The position numbers and the translations under genes are program-made. A stretch of 64,000 nucleotides of DNA from JBAZOO01 sp041648735 (GTDB taxonomy: Bacteria > Verrucomicrobiota > Lentisphaeria > Oligosphaerales > CAITYL01), in NCBI GenBank assembly GCA_041648735.1, contig JBAZOO010000010.1:1-64000 (forward strand). The letters are read 5' to 3'. Position 1 is the stretch's first letter. The number at the start of each line of letters is the position of its first letter. The notes below the pieces were generated by a model. It made no database searches and was not told where the DNA came from. It worked only from the letters and a program-made list of their open reading frames with translations. Positions 44,382-53,218 of this stretch are shown one piece after another.

Positions 44382-45731
44382 ATGACGACGACTCCGCAAC
44401 TCTGGGAGCTGGACCGGCGCAGCCTCTGGCACCCCTTCACCAAGCATTCGGCGCTCCAGGGGCCGCCCTTCCCGATCATCGAGCGCGGTGCCGGCGTCTG
44501 GCTGACGGACACCGACGGCAACCGCCTCTTCGACGCCATCTCCTCCTGGTGGGCCTGCAACCTCGGCCACAACCACCCCCGCATCGTCGCCGCCATCCGC
44601 GACCAGGCCGGGCGCCTCGACCACAGCATCCTCGGCAACCTGACGCATCCCAACGCCATCCGCCTCGCCGCCCGCCTGCTGGAACTCTTCCCGCACCCGC
44701 GCCGCCGGGTGTTCTTCGCCAGCGACGGCGCCTGCGGCGTCGAGGCCGCCCTGCGCATCGCCACCCAGTACTGGCACAACCTGGGGCGGCCGGAGAAGCA
44801 CCGCTTCGCGGCGCTGCACGAAGGCTACCACGGCGACACGATCGGCGCCATGTCCGTCGGCTATCTCCCAAGCTTCCACGAGCCCTACAAGCCGCTGCTC
44901 TTCCCCGTGCACCAGGCCGACCTCCCCGACTGCCGCCACTGCCCGCACCGGCGGGCGGCGGCCGCCGCCGCCCCCTTCGACCCCCTCGCCTGCCACTGCG
45001 GCGTGGAATGCTTCACGCACCTGGAAACGCTGCTCACGGCGCACGCCGGCGAGCTGGCGGCCATGATCGTCGAGCCGCACTGCCAAGGCGCGGCGGGCAT
45101 GCGCATGTACAGCCCCGCCTGGCTCCGGCGGCTGGCGGAGCTGTGCGCGAAACTCGACATCCTCCTCATCGCCGACGAGGTCGCCATGGGCTTCGGCCGC
45201 ACCGGCCGCCTCTTCTCCTTCGAACATGCCGGGATCGACCCCGACATCGTCTGCCTCGGCAAAAGCCTCACCGGCGGCACCCTGCCCATGAGCGCCGCGG
45301 TCGTCCAGGAACGGATTTTCGCCGCCTTCGCCGACACCCCGGCGAAGGACGGCACCCTCTACCACGGCCACACCTTCGCCGGCAATCCGCTGGCGGCGGC
45401 GGCGGCCCTGGCGGCCCTGGACGTCTTTGCGGCGGAAGGGATTGTCGAACGCGCCGCGGCGCTGTCCCGGCACCTGGCGGAAGCGGGCAAGGCGCTGTGC
45501 GGCCTGCCGGGCGTCGAAAACGTGCGCGTGCTCGGCGCGATCCTCGCCTGCGAGGTGGCCGACGCCGCCCGGGCCCAGGCCGCCCGCCAGCGCCTGCTCG
45601 GCCGCGGCATCCTCCTCCGCCCCCTGGGGCGCACCCTCTACCTCCTCCCCCCCCTGGTCACCACCGACGCCGACCTGCGCTGGCTGGCCGAGGAGTTCCG
45701 CGTCGCCCTCGCCGCGGCGGCCGGGGAATAG
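44382..45731 (+). CDS. bioA: Adenosylmethionine-8-amino-7-oxononanoate aminotransferase (biotin synthesis)
   Basis: 449-residue class III PLP aminotransferase that makes 7,8-diaminopelargonate. Motifs: LWHPFTKHSALQGPPFPIIE at the N-terminus, DAISSWWACNLGHNHP, FFASDGACGVEAALRIA, ADEVAMGFGRTGRLFSFEHA and the PLP lysine in CLGKSLTGGTLPMS. A Cys-rich insert (CRHCPHRR, then CHCGVECF) precedes the LIVEP-equivalent MIVEPHCQGAAGMRM, as in one known BioA subfamily. Start at the ATG 44382, 40 bases after the Mur ligase stop. No other bio gene is nearby. Confidence 0.93.
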   Translation: MTTTPQLWELDRRSLWHPFTKHSALQGPPFPIIERGAGVWLTDTDGNRLFDAISSWWACNLGHNHPRIVAAIRDQAGRLDHSILGNLTHPNAIRLAARLLELFPHPRRRVFFASDGACGVEAALRIATQYWHNLGRPEKHRFAALHEGYHGDTIGAMSVGYLPSFHEPYKPLLFPVHQADLPDCRHCPHRRAAAAAAPFDPLACHCGVECFTHLETLLTAHAGELAAMIVEPHCQGAAGMRMYSPAWLRRLAELCAKLDILLIADEVAMGFGRTGRLFSFEHAGIDPDIVCLGKSLTGGTLPMSAAVVQERIFAAFADTPAKDGTLYHGHTFAGNPLAAAAALAALDVFAAEGIVERAAALSRHLAEAGKALCGLPGVENVRVLGAILACEVADAARAQAARQRLLGRGILLRPLGRTLYLLPPLVTTDADLRWLAEEFRVALAAAAGE

Positions 45732-45786
45732 GCCGGGGGACAGGCGAATTGTGGGCAATGGCCCCCACCCACCTGGCGTCACCCAG

Positions 45787-46311
45787 TCATTGCATCACTG
45801 CGTCACCCCCCCCGGCACCACCGCCACCGCCGTGGATGCGGCGGATGACGCGGGTCGTGGAATGCCCTTCGACGAAGGGGAGGAAGACGATCCGGGCACC
45901 GCCGGCCTCGGCGGCGCGGCGCTCGTCCTGGGGAATGCTCTCGACCGTGTAGTCGCCGCCCTTGACATAGATGTCGGGCTGGACCTGTTCCAGCAGCGGG
46001 GTGACGCGGAGGGTGTCAAAAACCACCACGGCGTCCACCGCCTCCAGGGCGGCAAGCAGCCAGGAGCGGTCCGCCTCGTGGTTGACCGGGCGGGTGGGGC
46101 CCTTGAGCTGGCGCACCGTGGCGTCGCTGTTGACGGCGACGAGCAGGGCGTCGCCCAGCAGCCGGGCGCGGTGGAGGTAGCTCGCATGGCCACGGTGGAG
46201 GATGTCGAAGCAGCCATTGGTCATCACCAGGCGGCACCCTTGGCGGCGCAGCTCGGCGCGCCAGGCCGCCAGCGCCGCGGCGTCCATGATCTTCGCTTCG
46301 GGATCGCGCAT
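45787..46311 (-). CDS. rfaE2: D-glycero-beta-D-manno-heptose 1-phosphate adenylyltransferase (RfaE2 / HldE C-domain)
   Basis: 174 residues. Nucleotidyltransferase signature VMTNGCFDILHRGHASYL with the HxGH site, NSDATVRQLKGPTRPV, and VKGGDYTVESIPQDE. It makes ADP-heptose for the LPS inner core; the kinase domain of bifunctional HldE is absent. ATG 46311 (MRDPEAKI) gives the common family start; a GTG at 46350 overlapping the HPt stop (GTGA) is an alternative with translational coupling. The C-terminus is a Gly-rich tail. Confidence 0.88.
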   Translation of the reverse strand: MRDPEAKIMDAAALAAWRAELRRQGCRLVMTNGCFDILHRGHASYLHRARLLGDALLVAVNSDATVRQLKGPTRPVNHEADRSWLLAALEAVDAVVVFDTLRVTPLLEQVQPDIYVKGGDYTVESIPQDERRAAEAGGARIVFLPFVEGHSTTRVIRRIHGGGGGAGGGDAVMQ

Positions 46312-46346
46312 CCTTGCCGCTCCGCCGCTGCCGCCGGGCCGGGCCG

Positions 46347-46679
46347 TCACTCCTGCTCCAATCCGCGCGCCAGCGCCTGGATCCGGGCCAGAAGCGGGGG
46401 CACGGTTTGCGCCGCGGCGGCGGAATCCTTGGCGGCAAGTTCGATCTCCTTGCCGAGGCCGCCCAGCTCCGTCAGCCCCACGTTGAGGGCGACGCCCTTC
46501 AGGGAATGCCCCTTGTGGTCAACCGTCGCCCAATCGCCCTGCGCCGTGGCGGCGTCCAGCGCCAAGACAATCTCCTTGACGTTCTGGATGGCGGCGCCAA
46601 GGAGATGGGCGACGGTTTCGGCGTCGAAGCCGTAGGCGCCCACGAGGTGGTCCCGGATTTGCTGCTGAAGGCGGTTCAT
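46347..46679 (-). CDS. Stand-alone histidine phosphotransfer (HPt) protein
   Basis: 110 residues, an all-helical HPt domain with the phospho-acceptor motif HSLKGVALNVG (His58). It would relay phosphate between response-regulator receivers in a multistep phosphorelay. No sensor kinase or response regulator lies nearby. Overlaps the upstream phosphatase gene by ATGA and is followed at once by rfaE2, so the three form one operon. Confidence 0.82.
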   Translation of the reverse strand: MNRLQQQIRDHLVGAYGFDAETVAHLLGAAIQNVKEIVLALDAATAQGDWATVDHKGHSLKGVALNVGLTELGGLGKEIELAAKDSAAAAQTVPPLLARIQALARGLEQE

Positions 46680-47446
46680 GGCTCGTTCCTCGTCGGTTTC
46701 CCCCCTTCCGGCGCCCCGCGCACCCGGAAGTCGCAGACCAGCGGATAATGGTCGGAGAGTTGGACGGTCGGGACGCGGAAGGCGGTGACCTCGATTCCCG
46801 GCCCGTGCAGAATATAGTCGATCTGGTGGCGGGGTGCCCAGCTTGGCCAGGAAGGCTGGCCCGTGCTGGCATTGCGCAAGCCGGCCTCATGCAGCGGCTG
46901 GAGTTCCGCGTCCCCGGCAAAGGTGTTGAAGTCGCCGGCGACTAGGCACGGCTTGATGGCCTCGCGGGTCCACTGGGCGAGCTGGGCGATCTGGGCCGTG
47001 CGGCACTCCCGTTTCAGGGCCAGATGCACCAGCAGGACCTGGAAGGTGGAGTATTCGACTTCGAGCGCGAGCCGCTTCATCCCGCGGTCGAAGTAGCGGC
47101 GGAGCACGCGTTGCGGCCGCTCCTTCGCGAGGACGGCGTTGGCCTGCTTGCGCATGAGGGGCATGGCGGCGGCCCAGGAGCTGGGATGGTACTTGCTTTC
47201 CACGCAGGCCCAGTGGCCGAGTTCGGCGGCAATGGCCTGGGCCTGGTCACGCCGGCCGGAGCGCAGCAGGGAGCCGCTGTCGATCTCCACCAGCCCCACC
47301 AGGTCGGGGCGCATCTCCTTGAGGAAGCGGACGATGCGGTGGAGGTGGTCGCGGGTCGGCTTGAGGAAGCCGGCCATGGGGAACGGCAGGTGGTAGCGCA
47401 GGCCAGTGCCGGTGCCGTAGCGCAGGTTGTAGAGCAGGAAACGCAT
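46676..47446 (-). CDS. Endonuclease/exonuclease/phosphatase (EEP) superfamily protein
   Basis: 256 residues. EEP motifs: FLLYNLRYG (metal-binding Asn), GLVEIDSGS (metal Glu), LVAGDFNTF, HQIDYIL and LSDHYPLVCDF. No signal peptide or membrane segment. The superfamily includes DNA repair nucleases and phosphodiesterases or lipid phosphatases; the substrate cannot be told. First gene of the three-gene operon with the HPt protein and rfaE2; an inverted repeat and TATAGT lie upstream at 47467-47495. Confidence 0.8.
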   Translation of the reverse strand: MRFLLYNLRYGTGTGLRYHLPFPMAGFLKPTRDHLHRIVRFLKEMRPDLVGLVEIDSGSLLRSGRRDQAQAIAAELGHWACVESKYHPSSWAAAMPLMRKQANAVLAKERPQRVLRRYFDRGMKRLALEVEYSTFQVLLVHLALKRECRTAQIAQLAQWTREAIKPCLVAGDFNTFAGDAELQPLHEAGLRNASTGQPSWPSWAPRHQIDYILHGPGIEVTAFRVPTVQLSDHYPLVCDFRVRGAPEGGKPTRNEP

Positions 47447-47466
47447 GGCTGGGCGGGGCGGGGGTT

Positions 47467-47495
47467 CCGGAAAAAATCTTCCGGGGTACTATAGT
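47467..47495. promoter_or_regulatory. Candidate bidirectional promoter with inverted repeat
   Basis: CCGGAA-N6-TTCCGG (47467-47484) followed by the self-complementary ACTATAGT (47488-47495), which can be read as a -10 box in either direction. It lies between the divergent EEP and CorA-like genes. Confidence 0.45.
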
Positions 47496-47592
47496 TCCCG
47501 ACAGTTGGGCCGGACGCGGGCGGGCGGAAGGAATCCGCCGCGGCGGCAGCGGCCGGCGCAAGTCCTTATTCCCCGCGGGAGAACGCCCCCCG

Positions 47593-48534
47593 ATGCTGAA
47601 GCGACATGAACTGCTGGACGGCCGCCTGGTCGAGACCGGCGACGAGCAAAGCCCGATCCTCGTCTACCTCAATCCGGACGAGACCGAGCGGCGCTACCTG
47701 ACCAGCGAACTCAAGCTCGACGAACATACCTTGAACTCGGCCCTTGACCCGGACGAACTCTCCCGCCTCGAGTTCGAGCCGGACCACGTCGCCGCCATCT
47801 TCAAGCGCCCCAAGTATTATTGCGCCGACGACAACTTCCTCTTCCGCGTCTCCTCCGCCGGCGCCTTCCTCTTCAAGAACCGGCTGGTGCTGGTGCTGAG
47901 CGAGGACGTGCCGCTGTTCGACGGCGGCAAGTCCTTCCTCCGCCTGCAAAGCCTCAACGAGGTCTTCCTCAAGATCATCTACCGTTCGATCTTCCATTTC
48001 CTCGAACACTTGAAGGTGATCAACCTGATCGTCGACCAGCTCGAACAGAAACTGCCCTCCGCCATGGGCAACAAGCACCTGCTGAACCTCTTCACCCTCG
48101 AAAAGAGCCTGGTCTACTACCTCAACGCCATCAACTCCAACGGAATGCTCATCGAGAAGCTCCGCACCGCCGCCGGCAAGATCGGGTTCAGCGCCGAGCA
48201 GGTCGAGTTCCTGGAAGACATGACGATCGAGAACACCCAGTGCTTCAAGCAGGCGGACATCTACTCCTCGATCCTGGCGAGCATGATGGACGCCCGCGCC
48301 TCGGTGATCAACAACAACCTGAACATCCTGATGAAGCGGCTGACCGTGCTCAGCCTGGTCTTCCTCCCGATCAACATCATCGCCAGCATCGGCGGCATGT
48401 CCGAATACAGCCAATGGACCCACGGCGTCCACTGGTCCATCTCCTACAGCCTCTTCGGCCTGGCCATGATGGTGATCGGCTGGCTGACCTACCTGATCTT
48501 CCGCTGGAGCGGCCTGGACCAGCCGGCGGACTGA
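47593..48534 (+). CDS. CorA-like divalent-metal channel with GMS in place of GMN
   Basis: 313 residues. A cytoplasmic alpha/beta domain, long helices (FLKIIYRSIFHFLEHLKVIN, NNNLNILMKRLTVLSLVFLP) and two C-terminal membrane segments, the CorA layout. The near-invariant selectivity motif Gly-Met-Asn at the first membrane helix reads Gly268-Met269-Ser270 (SIGGMSEYSQW). CorA relatives with altered motifs can have other ion preferences, so Mg2+ specificity should not be assumed. Single gene, divergent from the EEP operon. Confidence 0.82.
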   Translation: MLKRHELLDGRLVETGDEQSPILVYLNPDETERRYLTSELKLDEHTLNSALDPDELSRLEFEPDHVAAIFKRPKYYCADDNFLFRVSSAGAFLFKNRLVLVLSEDVPLFDGGKSFLRLQSLNEVFLKIIYRSIFHFLEHLKVINLIVDQLEQKLPSAMGNKHLLNLFTLEKSLVYYLNAINSNGMLIEKLRTAAGKIGFSAEQVEFLEDMTIENTQCFKQADIYSSILASMMDARASVINNNLNILMKRLTVLSLVFLPINIIASIGGMSEYSQWTHGVHWSISYSLFGLAMMVIGWLTYLIFRWSGLDQPAD

Positions 48535-48565
48535 CGGCCCGCGGCCGCGCCGGCCGGCACGGCGG

Positions 48566-50071
48566 TCAGAGGATCGGCGTGAACAGGTGGCAGGCGTTCT
48601 CCGCAACCTGCTGGAAGAGGGGGCGGCGGCGCCAGGCCGCCAAGGCGACCTCCTGGCTGTGGGCCTGCTCCTGGACGAGGGCGGCGGCCAGGCTGGCGAT
48701 GAACGCCACGTCGTAGACGGCGAGGACGCTCTCGTAGTTCAGCCGCAGGCTGCGCATGTCGAGGTTGGCCGTGCCCACCAGCGCCACGGTGTCGTCGGCA
48801 ATCAGGGCCTTGGCATGGAAGAAGGGGGGCAGCCGCTCGAAGATCCGCACCCCGGCGGCCAGCAGCTCCTCGTAGTGCGCACGGCCGGCGTAGCCGGCGT
48901 AGAGGTGGTTGTTGACGCGCGGCAGGATCAGGCGCACCTCCACGCCGCGGCGGGCGGCGGCGCGCAGGGCGTGCAACAGGTCGGGCGGCGGCGCGAAATA
49001 GGGGGTGGCCGCCCAGAGCCGCTGGCGCGCCGCCAGGATGGCCTGGAAGAACAGCTCGCCCAAGACATCATCCCCGGCCACGGGGGCGCCGTGGAGGGCG
49101 CGGATGCGCGCCCCGCCCGCCACCGGCTGGTGGGGGAAGCAGTCCTGGCGGAGGAAGCGCTCCGCCGGCTCGTCGGTGATGAAATGCCAATCCTGGAGGA
49201 AGGCGAACTGCAGCTCCTGGACCACCGGGCCGCGCACCTCGAAATGGTAGTCGCGGATCGCCAGCCGCGCCCCGTGGGAGAGGTGGCCGTCATGCAGGTT
49301 GAGACCGCCGGTGAAGGCCCGGAGGCCATCAACCACGAGAAGCTTGCGGTGGTTGCGCAGGTTGATGGCGAACTGGCGCTTGAGGAGGTTGCTCTGGGTC
49401 CAGCCGGCGATCTCCAGGTTGGGGATCCCCCGGTAGCGGTGGAAGAAGCGGCGCAGCACGGCGCCAGTGGAGCCGAAGCGGTCGTAGAGCACGCGCACCG
49501 TGACCCCGGCGCGGGCGCGGGCGGCCAGGGCGTCCATGAACCGCCGGCCGGTGGCGTCGGCGCCGAGGATGAAGCTCTGGAGGTGGATGTGCTGCTCGGC
49601 GGCCTCGATGGCGGCAAGCATGGGGCCGTAGGCCTCGTCGCCATCAACCAGGAGGCGGATGGCGTTGCCGCCGAGCAGCGGGAAATCCTCGACAATGCCA
49701 TCCAAGGCGCGGTTGAGCGTGGCGCCGGCGGCGGTCGGCGGTTCGCAGGCGCGGGTCTCCCGCACGGCGCGCCAATAGGCCATCTCCAAGTCGGCCTCCT
49801 CGCGGGCGCGGCGTTCGGCGACCAGCGCCCGGTCGCGCTCCTGCTTGCGCAACGCCTTGCGGGGCAAACGGTTGTGCCCAATCATCAGATAGAGCAGGGC
49901 GCCGGCGAACGGCAGGAACCAGGTGAAGAGCAGCCAGGCGGTGGCGGCGGTCGGCTCCCGGCGGCGGCGGAGGATGTCCAACGCCACGAGGAGGAAGAGC
50001 GTCAGATGCAGCGCCCCGCCCAGCAGCAGCTCCCAGGTGGTCGTCGCGACGCCCAGCAGTTGGTCGGCCAT
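48566..50071 (-). CDS. cls: Cardiolipin synthase-type phospholipase D protein
   Basis: 501 residues. Two N-terminal membrane helices (LHLTLFLLVALDI, WLLFTWFLPFAGALLYLMIG), then two HKD-type catalytic motifs: NHRKLLVVDGLRAFTGGLNL and FHAKALIADDTVALVGTANL. It joins phosphatidylglycerol units to cardiolipin. The ATG at 50071 is preferred; the frame continues to 50119. A TATATT (50118-50123, minus strand) lies about 45 bases upstream. Confidence 0.9.
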   Translation of the reverse strand: MADQLLGVATTTWELLLGGALHLTLFLLVALDILRRRREPTAATAWLLFTWFLPFAGALLYLMIGHNRLPRKALRKQERDRALVAERRAREEADLEMAYWRAVRETRACEPPTAAGATLNRALDGIVEDFPLLGGNAIRLLVDGDEAYGPMLAAIEAAEQHIHLQSFILGADATGRRFMDALAARARAGVTVRVLYDRFGSTGAVLRRFFHRYRGIPNLEIAGWTQSNLLKRQFAINLRNHRKLLVVDGLRAFTGGLNLHDGHLSHGARLAIRDYHFEVRGPVVQELQFAFLQDWHFITDEPAERFLRQDCFPHQPVAGGARIRALHGAPVAGDDVLGELFFQAILAARQRLWAATPYFAPPPDLLHALRAAARRGVEVRLILPRVNNHLYAGYAGRAHYEELLAAGVRIFERLPPFFHAKALIADDTVALVGTANLDMRSLRLNYESVLAVYDVAFIASLAAALVQEQAHSQEVALAAWRRRPLFQQVAENACHLFTPIL

Positions 50072-50169
50072 CTCGTGGGCTCCGGTCCCCCGCGGAAGCC
50101 GCGGGCGGGTTCCCCCCAATATACCTGATTTTCGCTTTTCGAATGCCGATTGCCGATTTTCGCCAGTTT

Positions 50170-50219
50170 CAAGTTTCCCGCAAGCCCCGGCCAGCGGCCA
50201 GCCACCGGTTTGAAACTTG
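50170..50219. repeat. Inverted repeat CAAGTTTC / GAAACTTG between cls and pal
   Basis: Arms at 50170-50177 and 50212-50219 with 34 bases between, in the divergent region shared by cls and pal. Possibly a regulatory stem or operator. Confidence 0.4.
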
Positions 50220-50319
50220 ACGGAAAGAGGCTACGTTCCCCCTTCACGGCAAGCATTGCCTGGGCTTGTCATCTCCCCCTTCAGGTCGGTCGTTCGGTTG
50301 TGGCGAGGTCATCCATCCC

Positions 50320-50892
50320 ATGAAACATCTGCGTTCCCTGCTGGTCGCGGCCGTGCTCGCGACCGTCGTCGTCTCCGGCACTGGCTGCCGCTGGTTCAAG
50401 AAGAAGGACAAGCTGGTGGTGCCCGAAGGCGCCACGCCCGGCATGACCCTGCCCGGGGCCGCCGGCGAAGGCTGGAGCCCCACCGCCGAAGGGTTGCCCC
50501 CGCGCGCCGGCGGCAGTTTCACGCCGACCTCCGACCCGGCCCTCGGCGGTGCCAGCGGCTTCGTCATCTATTTCGCCTTCGACCGCTCCGAGATCGGCAC
50601 CACCGAGCAAGCCAAGCTCGACCAGGTCGCCGGCCTGCTCAAGCAGAGCCCGGATCTCGCGGCAATGATCGAAGGGCACTGCGACGACCGCGGCAGCGAC
50701 GAATACAACCGCGGCCTCGGCGAACGCCGCGCCCTCGCGGTCCGCGAGTACCTGGCCATGGCCGGCGTCGAGGACACCCGCCTGGAAACGGTCAGCTATG
50801 GCGAGGAGAAGCCGGTGGTGCCCAACGCCACTAACGAGAGCGAACACGCCCAGAACCGCCGCGGCGTCGTCATCCTCGGCACCCGCAACTGA
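50320..50892 (+). CDS. pal: Peptidoglycan-associated lipoprotein (OmpA-domain)
   Basis: 190 residues. Signal peptide with lipobox SGTGC (lipidated Cys23), a short linker, and an OmpA-like peptidoglycan-binding domain: VIYFAFDRSEIG, MIEGHCDDRGSDEYNRGLGE, RRALAVREYLAMAGV and NRRGVVIL. It ties the outer membrane to peptidoglycan. No tol genes are adjacent. ATG at 50320 is the only start that gives a lipoprotein signal. Confidence 0.92.
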   Translation: MKHLRSLLVAAVLATVVVSGTGCRWFKKKDKLVVPEGATPGMTLPGAAGEGWSPTAEGLPPRAGGSFTPTSDPALGGASGFVIYFAFDRSEIGTTEQAKLDQVAGLLKQSPDLAAMIEGHCDDRGSDEYNRGLGERRALAVREYLAMAGVEDTRLETVSYGEEKPVVPNATNESEHAQNRRGVVILGTRN

Positions 50893-50944
50893 ACTTGGAG
50901 AGACCCCCGCGGCCGGCCCTCGCCGCCCCGCGGGGTGGGGCTGG

Positions 50945-51415
50945 ATGAACCGACCGGAAGAAGTGGAAGCGCCGCTGGAAGTCTGCGCCGCCGTCGTCCG
51001 CCGACAGCGGCGCTTTTTGCTGGCCACCCGCCCGGCGGGCAAACACCTGGCGGAGCACTGGGAGTTCCCCGGCGGCAAAGTGCATGCCGGCGAGACGCTC
51101 GAAGCCTGCATCATCCGCGAACTCCGCGAGGAACTGGGCGTCACCGTCCAGGCGCCGCACTGGCTGGCGACCCTCGACCATGCCTACCCCGGGAAGCACA
51201 TCCGCCTGCACTTCCTCGCCGGCGACCTGCCCGCGACGGCGGAGCCGCACCCGCACGAGGGGCAGCGGCTCGGCTGGTTCACCCCGGCGGAAATGGGCGC
51301 CCTGCTCCTCGCCCCCGCCGACCGCCGCTTCGCTGAACGGCTGGCGCGGACGCCGGAATGGAATGGCGAAACCGCCCCCGCACCAACCCCACCGACCGCC
51401 GCCCCCCGCCCCTGA
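50945..51415 (+). CDS. Nudix hydrolase, MutT-like
   Basis: 156 residues with a complete Nudix box, GGKVHAGETLEACIIRELRE followed by ELGV. VCAAVVRRQRRFLLATRP is the usual MutT/(d)CTP pyrophosphatase start, so a role in clearing oxidised nucleotides (8-oxo-dGTP) is likely. A Pro-rich tail of about 20 residues. Its stop (TGA 51413-51415) overlaps the miaB start (TGATG), so translation is coupled. Confidence 0.85.
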   Translation: MNRPEEVEAPLEVCAAVVRRQRRFLLATRPAGKHLAEHWEFPGGKVHAGETLEACIIRELREELGVTVQAPHWLATLDHAYPGKHIRLHFLAGDLPATAEPHPHEGQRLGWFTPAEMGALLLAPADRRFAERLARTPEWNGETAPAPTPPTAAPRP

Positions 51416-52755
51416 TGTTCCCCACCTTCCACATCCGCACCTACGGCTGCCAGATGAACGAGCGCGACTCGGAGGCGGCCGCCTGCCTGCTGGAAAGCCG
51501 CGGCTTCCGCCCAGTGGCGACGGAGGCCGAGGCGGACGTGCTGCTCTTCAACACCTGCAGCGTCCGCGACCAGGCCGAGCAGAAGGCCCTCGGCAAGCTC
51601 GGGCTGCTCCAGCGGCTCAAGCGGGAGAAGCCGCACCTGCTGCTCGTCGTCCTCGGCTGCATGGCCCAGCGCCTCGGCGAGGAGCTGCCCGCCAAAATCC
51701 CGCACGTGGACCTGGTGGTCGGCACCGACCAGCTCCCGAGCCTGCCCGACCGGCTCATCGAGCTGCTGGAGCACCGCCGCCCCGGCGTCTACACCGGCCG
51801 CACCAGCGAAGGGATCGAGATGCTCGGCCTGCACGCACCGGGGAAAATTTCGGCCTTTGTCGCGGTCATGCGCGGCTGCAACATGGGCTGCAGCTACTGC
51901 ATCGTCCCGGAAACCCGGGGGCGGGAGAAGAGCCGCGCCGTGGCGGACATCGTGGCGGAAGTGGCGCGGCTGGTGGCCGGCGGCGCCAAGGAGATCATGC
52001 TGCTCGGCCAGAACGTCACCGCCTACGGCGTCAGCGAACTCCGCCAGGCCGGCGGCTACACGCCGGACCAATCGCCCTTCGCCGAGCTGCTGCGGGCCGT
52101 CTGCGCCGTGCCGGGGCTGCGCCGGCTGCGCTTCACCTCGCCGCACCCGCACTTCATGAACGCGGCCTTCGTCCAGGCGCTGGCGGAGCTGCCCCAGGTC
52201 TGCGACTCCTTCCACGTGCCGCTCCAGTCTGGCGCCGACCGCATCCTGGCGGCGATGAAGCGCAACTACACCGTGGCGGAATACCGGCAACGCCTCGCCG
52301 CCATCCGCGCCGTGCGCCCCGCGGCCGCCTTCTCCACCGACATCATCGTCGGCTTCCCCGGCGAGACCGACGCCGACTTCGCCGCCACCCGGGAGCTGAT
52401 GGCGGAGATCGGCTTCGACATGGCCTACGTCTTCCGCTATTCCCCGCGCCCCGGCACCCTGGCCGACCGCCGCCTGGCCGACACCGTCCCCCCCGAGGTC
52501 AAGGAGGCGCGGCTGAAGCTGCTCCTGGCCGACCTCGAGCGGCGGGTGCTGGCCCACAACCAGGCGCGGCTCGGCCAGACCGTGGAGATCATGCTCGAAG
52601 GGCCGAGCCCGCGCAACCCCAGCCGCTGGTGCGGCCGCACCAGCGACAACAAGCGGGTGGTCGTGCCGCCCGCGCCGGAGATGGAACCGGGGCAGTTCCG
52701 CAGCTTCCGCATCACCCGCGCCACCGCCCACACCCTCTACGGCGAACCCGCCTGA
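51415..52755 (+). CDS. miaB: tRNA-2-methylthio-N6-dimethylallyladenosine synthase
   Basis: 446-residue radical SAM methylthiotransferase modifying A37 of tRNAs. The N-terminal MTTase domain supplies Cys12, Cys48 and Cys82 for one Fe-S cluster; the radical SAM motif is Cys155-x3-Cys159-x2-Cys162 (MRGCNMGCSYCIVP). LLGQNVTAYG, VPLQSGADRIL and TDIIVGFPGET are conserved. A C-terminal TRAM domain with RTSDNKRVVV is present. ATG 51415 overlaps the Nudix stop. Confidence 0.94.
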   Translation: MFPTFHIRTYGCQMNERDSEAAACLLESRGFRPVATEAEADVLLFNTCSVRDQAEQKALGKLGLLQRLKREKPHLLLVVLGCMAQRLGEELPAKIPHVDLVVGTDQLPSLPDRLIELLEHRRPGVYTGRTSEGIEMLGLHAPGKISAFVAVMRGCNMGCSYCIVPETRGREKSRAVADIVAEVARLVAGGAKEIMLLGQNVTAYGVSELRQAGGYTPDQSPFAELLRAVCAVPGLRRLRFTSPHPHFMNAAFVQALAELPQVCDSFHVPLQSGADRILAAMKRNYTVAEYRQRLAAIRAVRPAAAFSTDIIVGFPGETDADFAATRELMAEIGFDMAYVFRYSPRPGTLADRRLADTVPPEVKEARLKLLLADLERRVLAHNQARLGQTVEIMLEGPSPRNPSRWCGRTSDNKRVVVPPAPEMEPGQFRSFRITRATAHTLYGEPA

Positions 52756-52799
52756 AGCTGGGGCCTTCGCCGCCGGCCGCTGGCAATCCGCGCCCCCTG

Positions 52800-52823
52800 T
52801 ACTATGGTTTGCGTAATACGCAA
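52800..52823. promoter_or_regulatory. PadR gene promoter with palindromic operator candidate
   Basis: TACTAT (52800-52805), a likely -10 box, followed directly by the perfect odd palindrome TTGCGTA-A-TACGCAA (52809-52823) at the expected transcription start. Its place suits autorepression by the PadR protein starting at 52889. Confidence 0.6.
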
Positions 52824-52888
52824 TCAGAAGTAGCAGGGCCGCCCGGGCAAGCCGGGTGGCCGGAAACGGGAAGGCAAGCACGGAACCG

Positions 52889-53218
52889 ATGGACGGCTGG
52901 GTCACCCAACTGCGCAAGGGACTGCTGGAGTTCTGCATCCTCAACCTCCTCCGCCGCGGCGAAAGCTACGGCTACGAGATCGTGCGGAAACTCCAGCCGG
53001 CGGAGGTGCTCGCCGTCTCCGAAAGCACGGTCTACCCGATCCTCAGCCGGCTCAAGCAGGATGGTTGCCTGAAGGTTCGCGACCTCCCCTCCCCCGGCGG
53101 TCCGCCGCGCCGCTATTTCGCCCTCACCGCCAGCGGCCGCGCCCGCCTCGCCGAAATGAACGCCTACTGGGGGGAGTTGACCGCCGAACTCGACCGCCTC
53201 CGGAAGGGGGAGAAGTGA
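52889..53218 (+). CDS. PadR-family transcriptional regulator
   Basis: 109 residues. Winged helix of the PadR type: LRKGLLEFCILNLLRRGESY and GYEIVRKL, then SESTVYPILSRLKQDGCL and RRYFALTASGRARL, ending in a short dimerisation helix. PadR repressors are often paired with a membrane protein carrying a HAAS domain; here that domain starts the next gene, 120 bases downstream. Presumed to control its own promoter and the A2M/PBP1C pair. Confidence 0.9.
   Translation: MDGWVTQLRKGLLEFCILNLLRRGESYGYEIVRKLQPAEVLAVSESTVYPILSRLKQDGCLKVRDLPSPGGPPRRYFALTASGRARLAEMNAYWGELTAELDRLRKGEK

Noticed and set aside
44925..45020. Cys-rich insert in BioA as a novel Fe-S site.
   Set aside because: A similar Cys-rich segment occurs in a known subfamily of bacterial BioA proteins, so it is not new here.
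48535..48565. GC-rich partial hairpin between corA-like and cls genes as a terminator.
   Set aside because: Pairing is interrupted and no T run follows in either direction.
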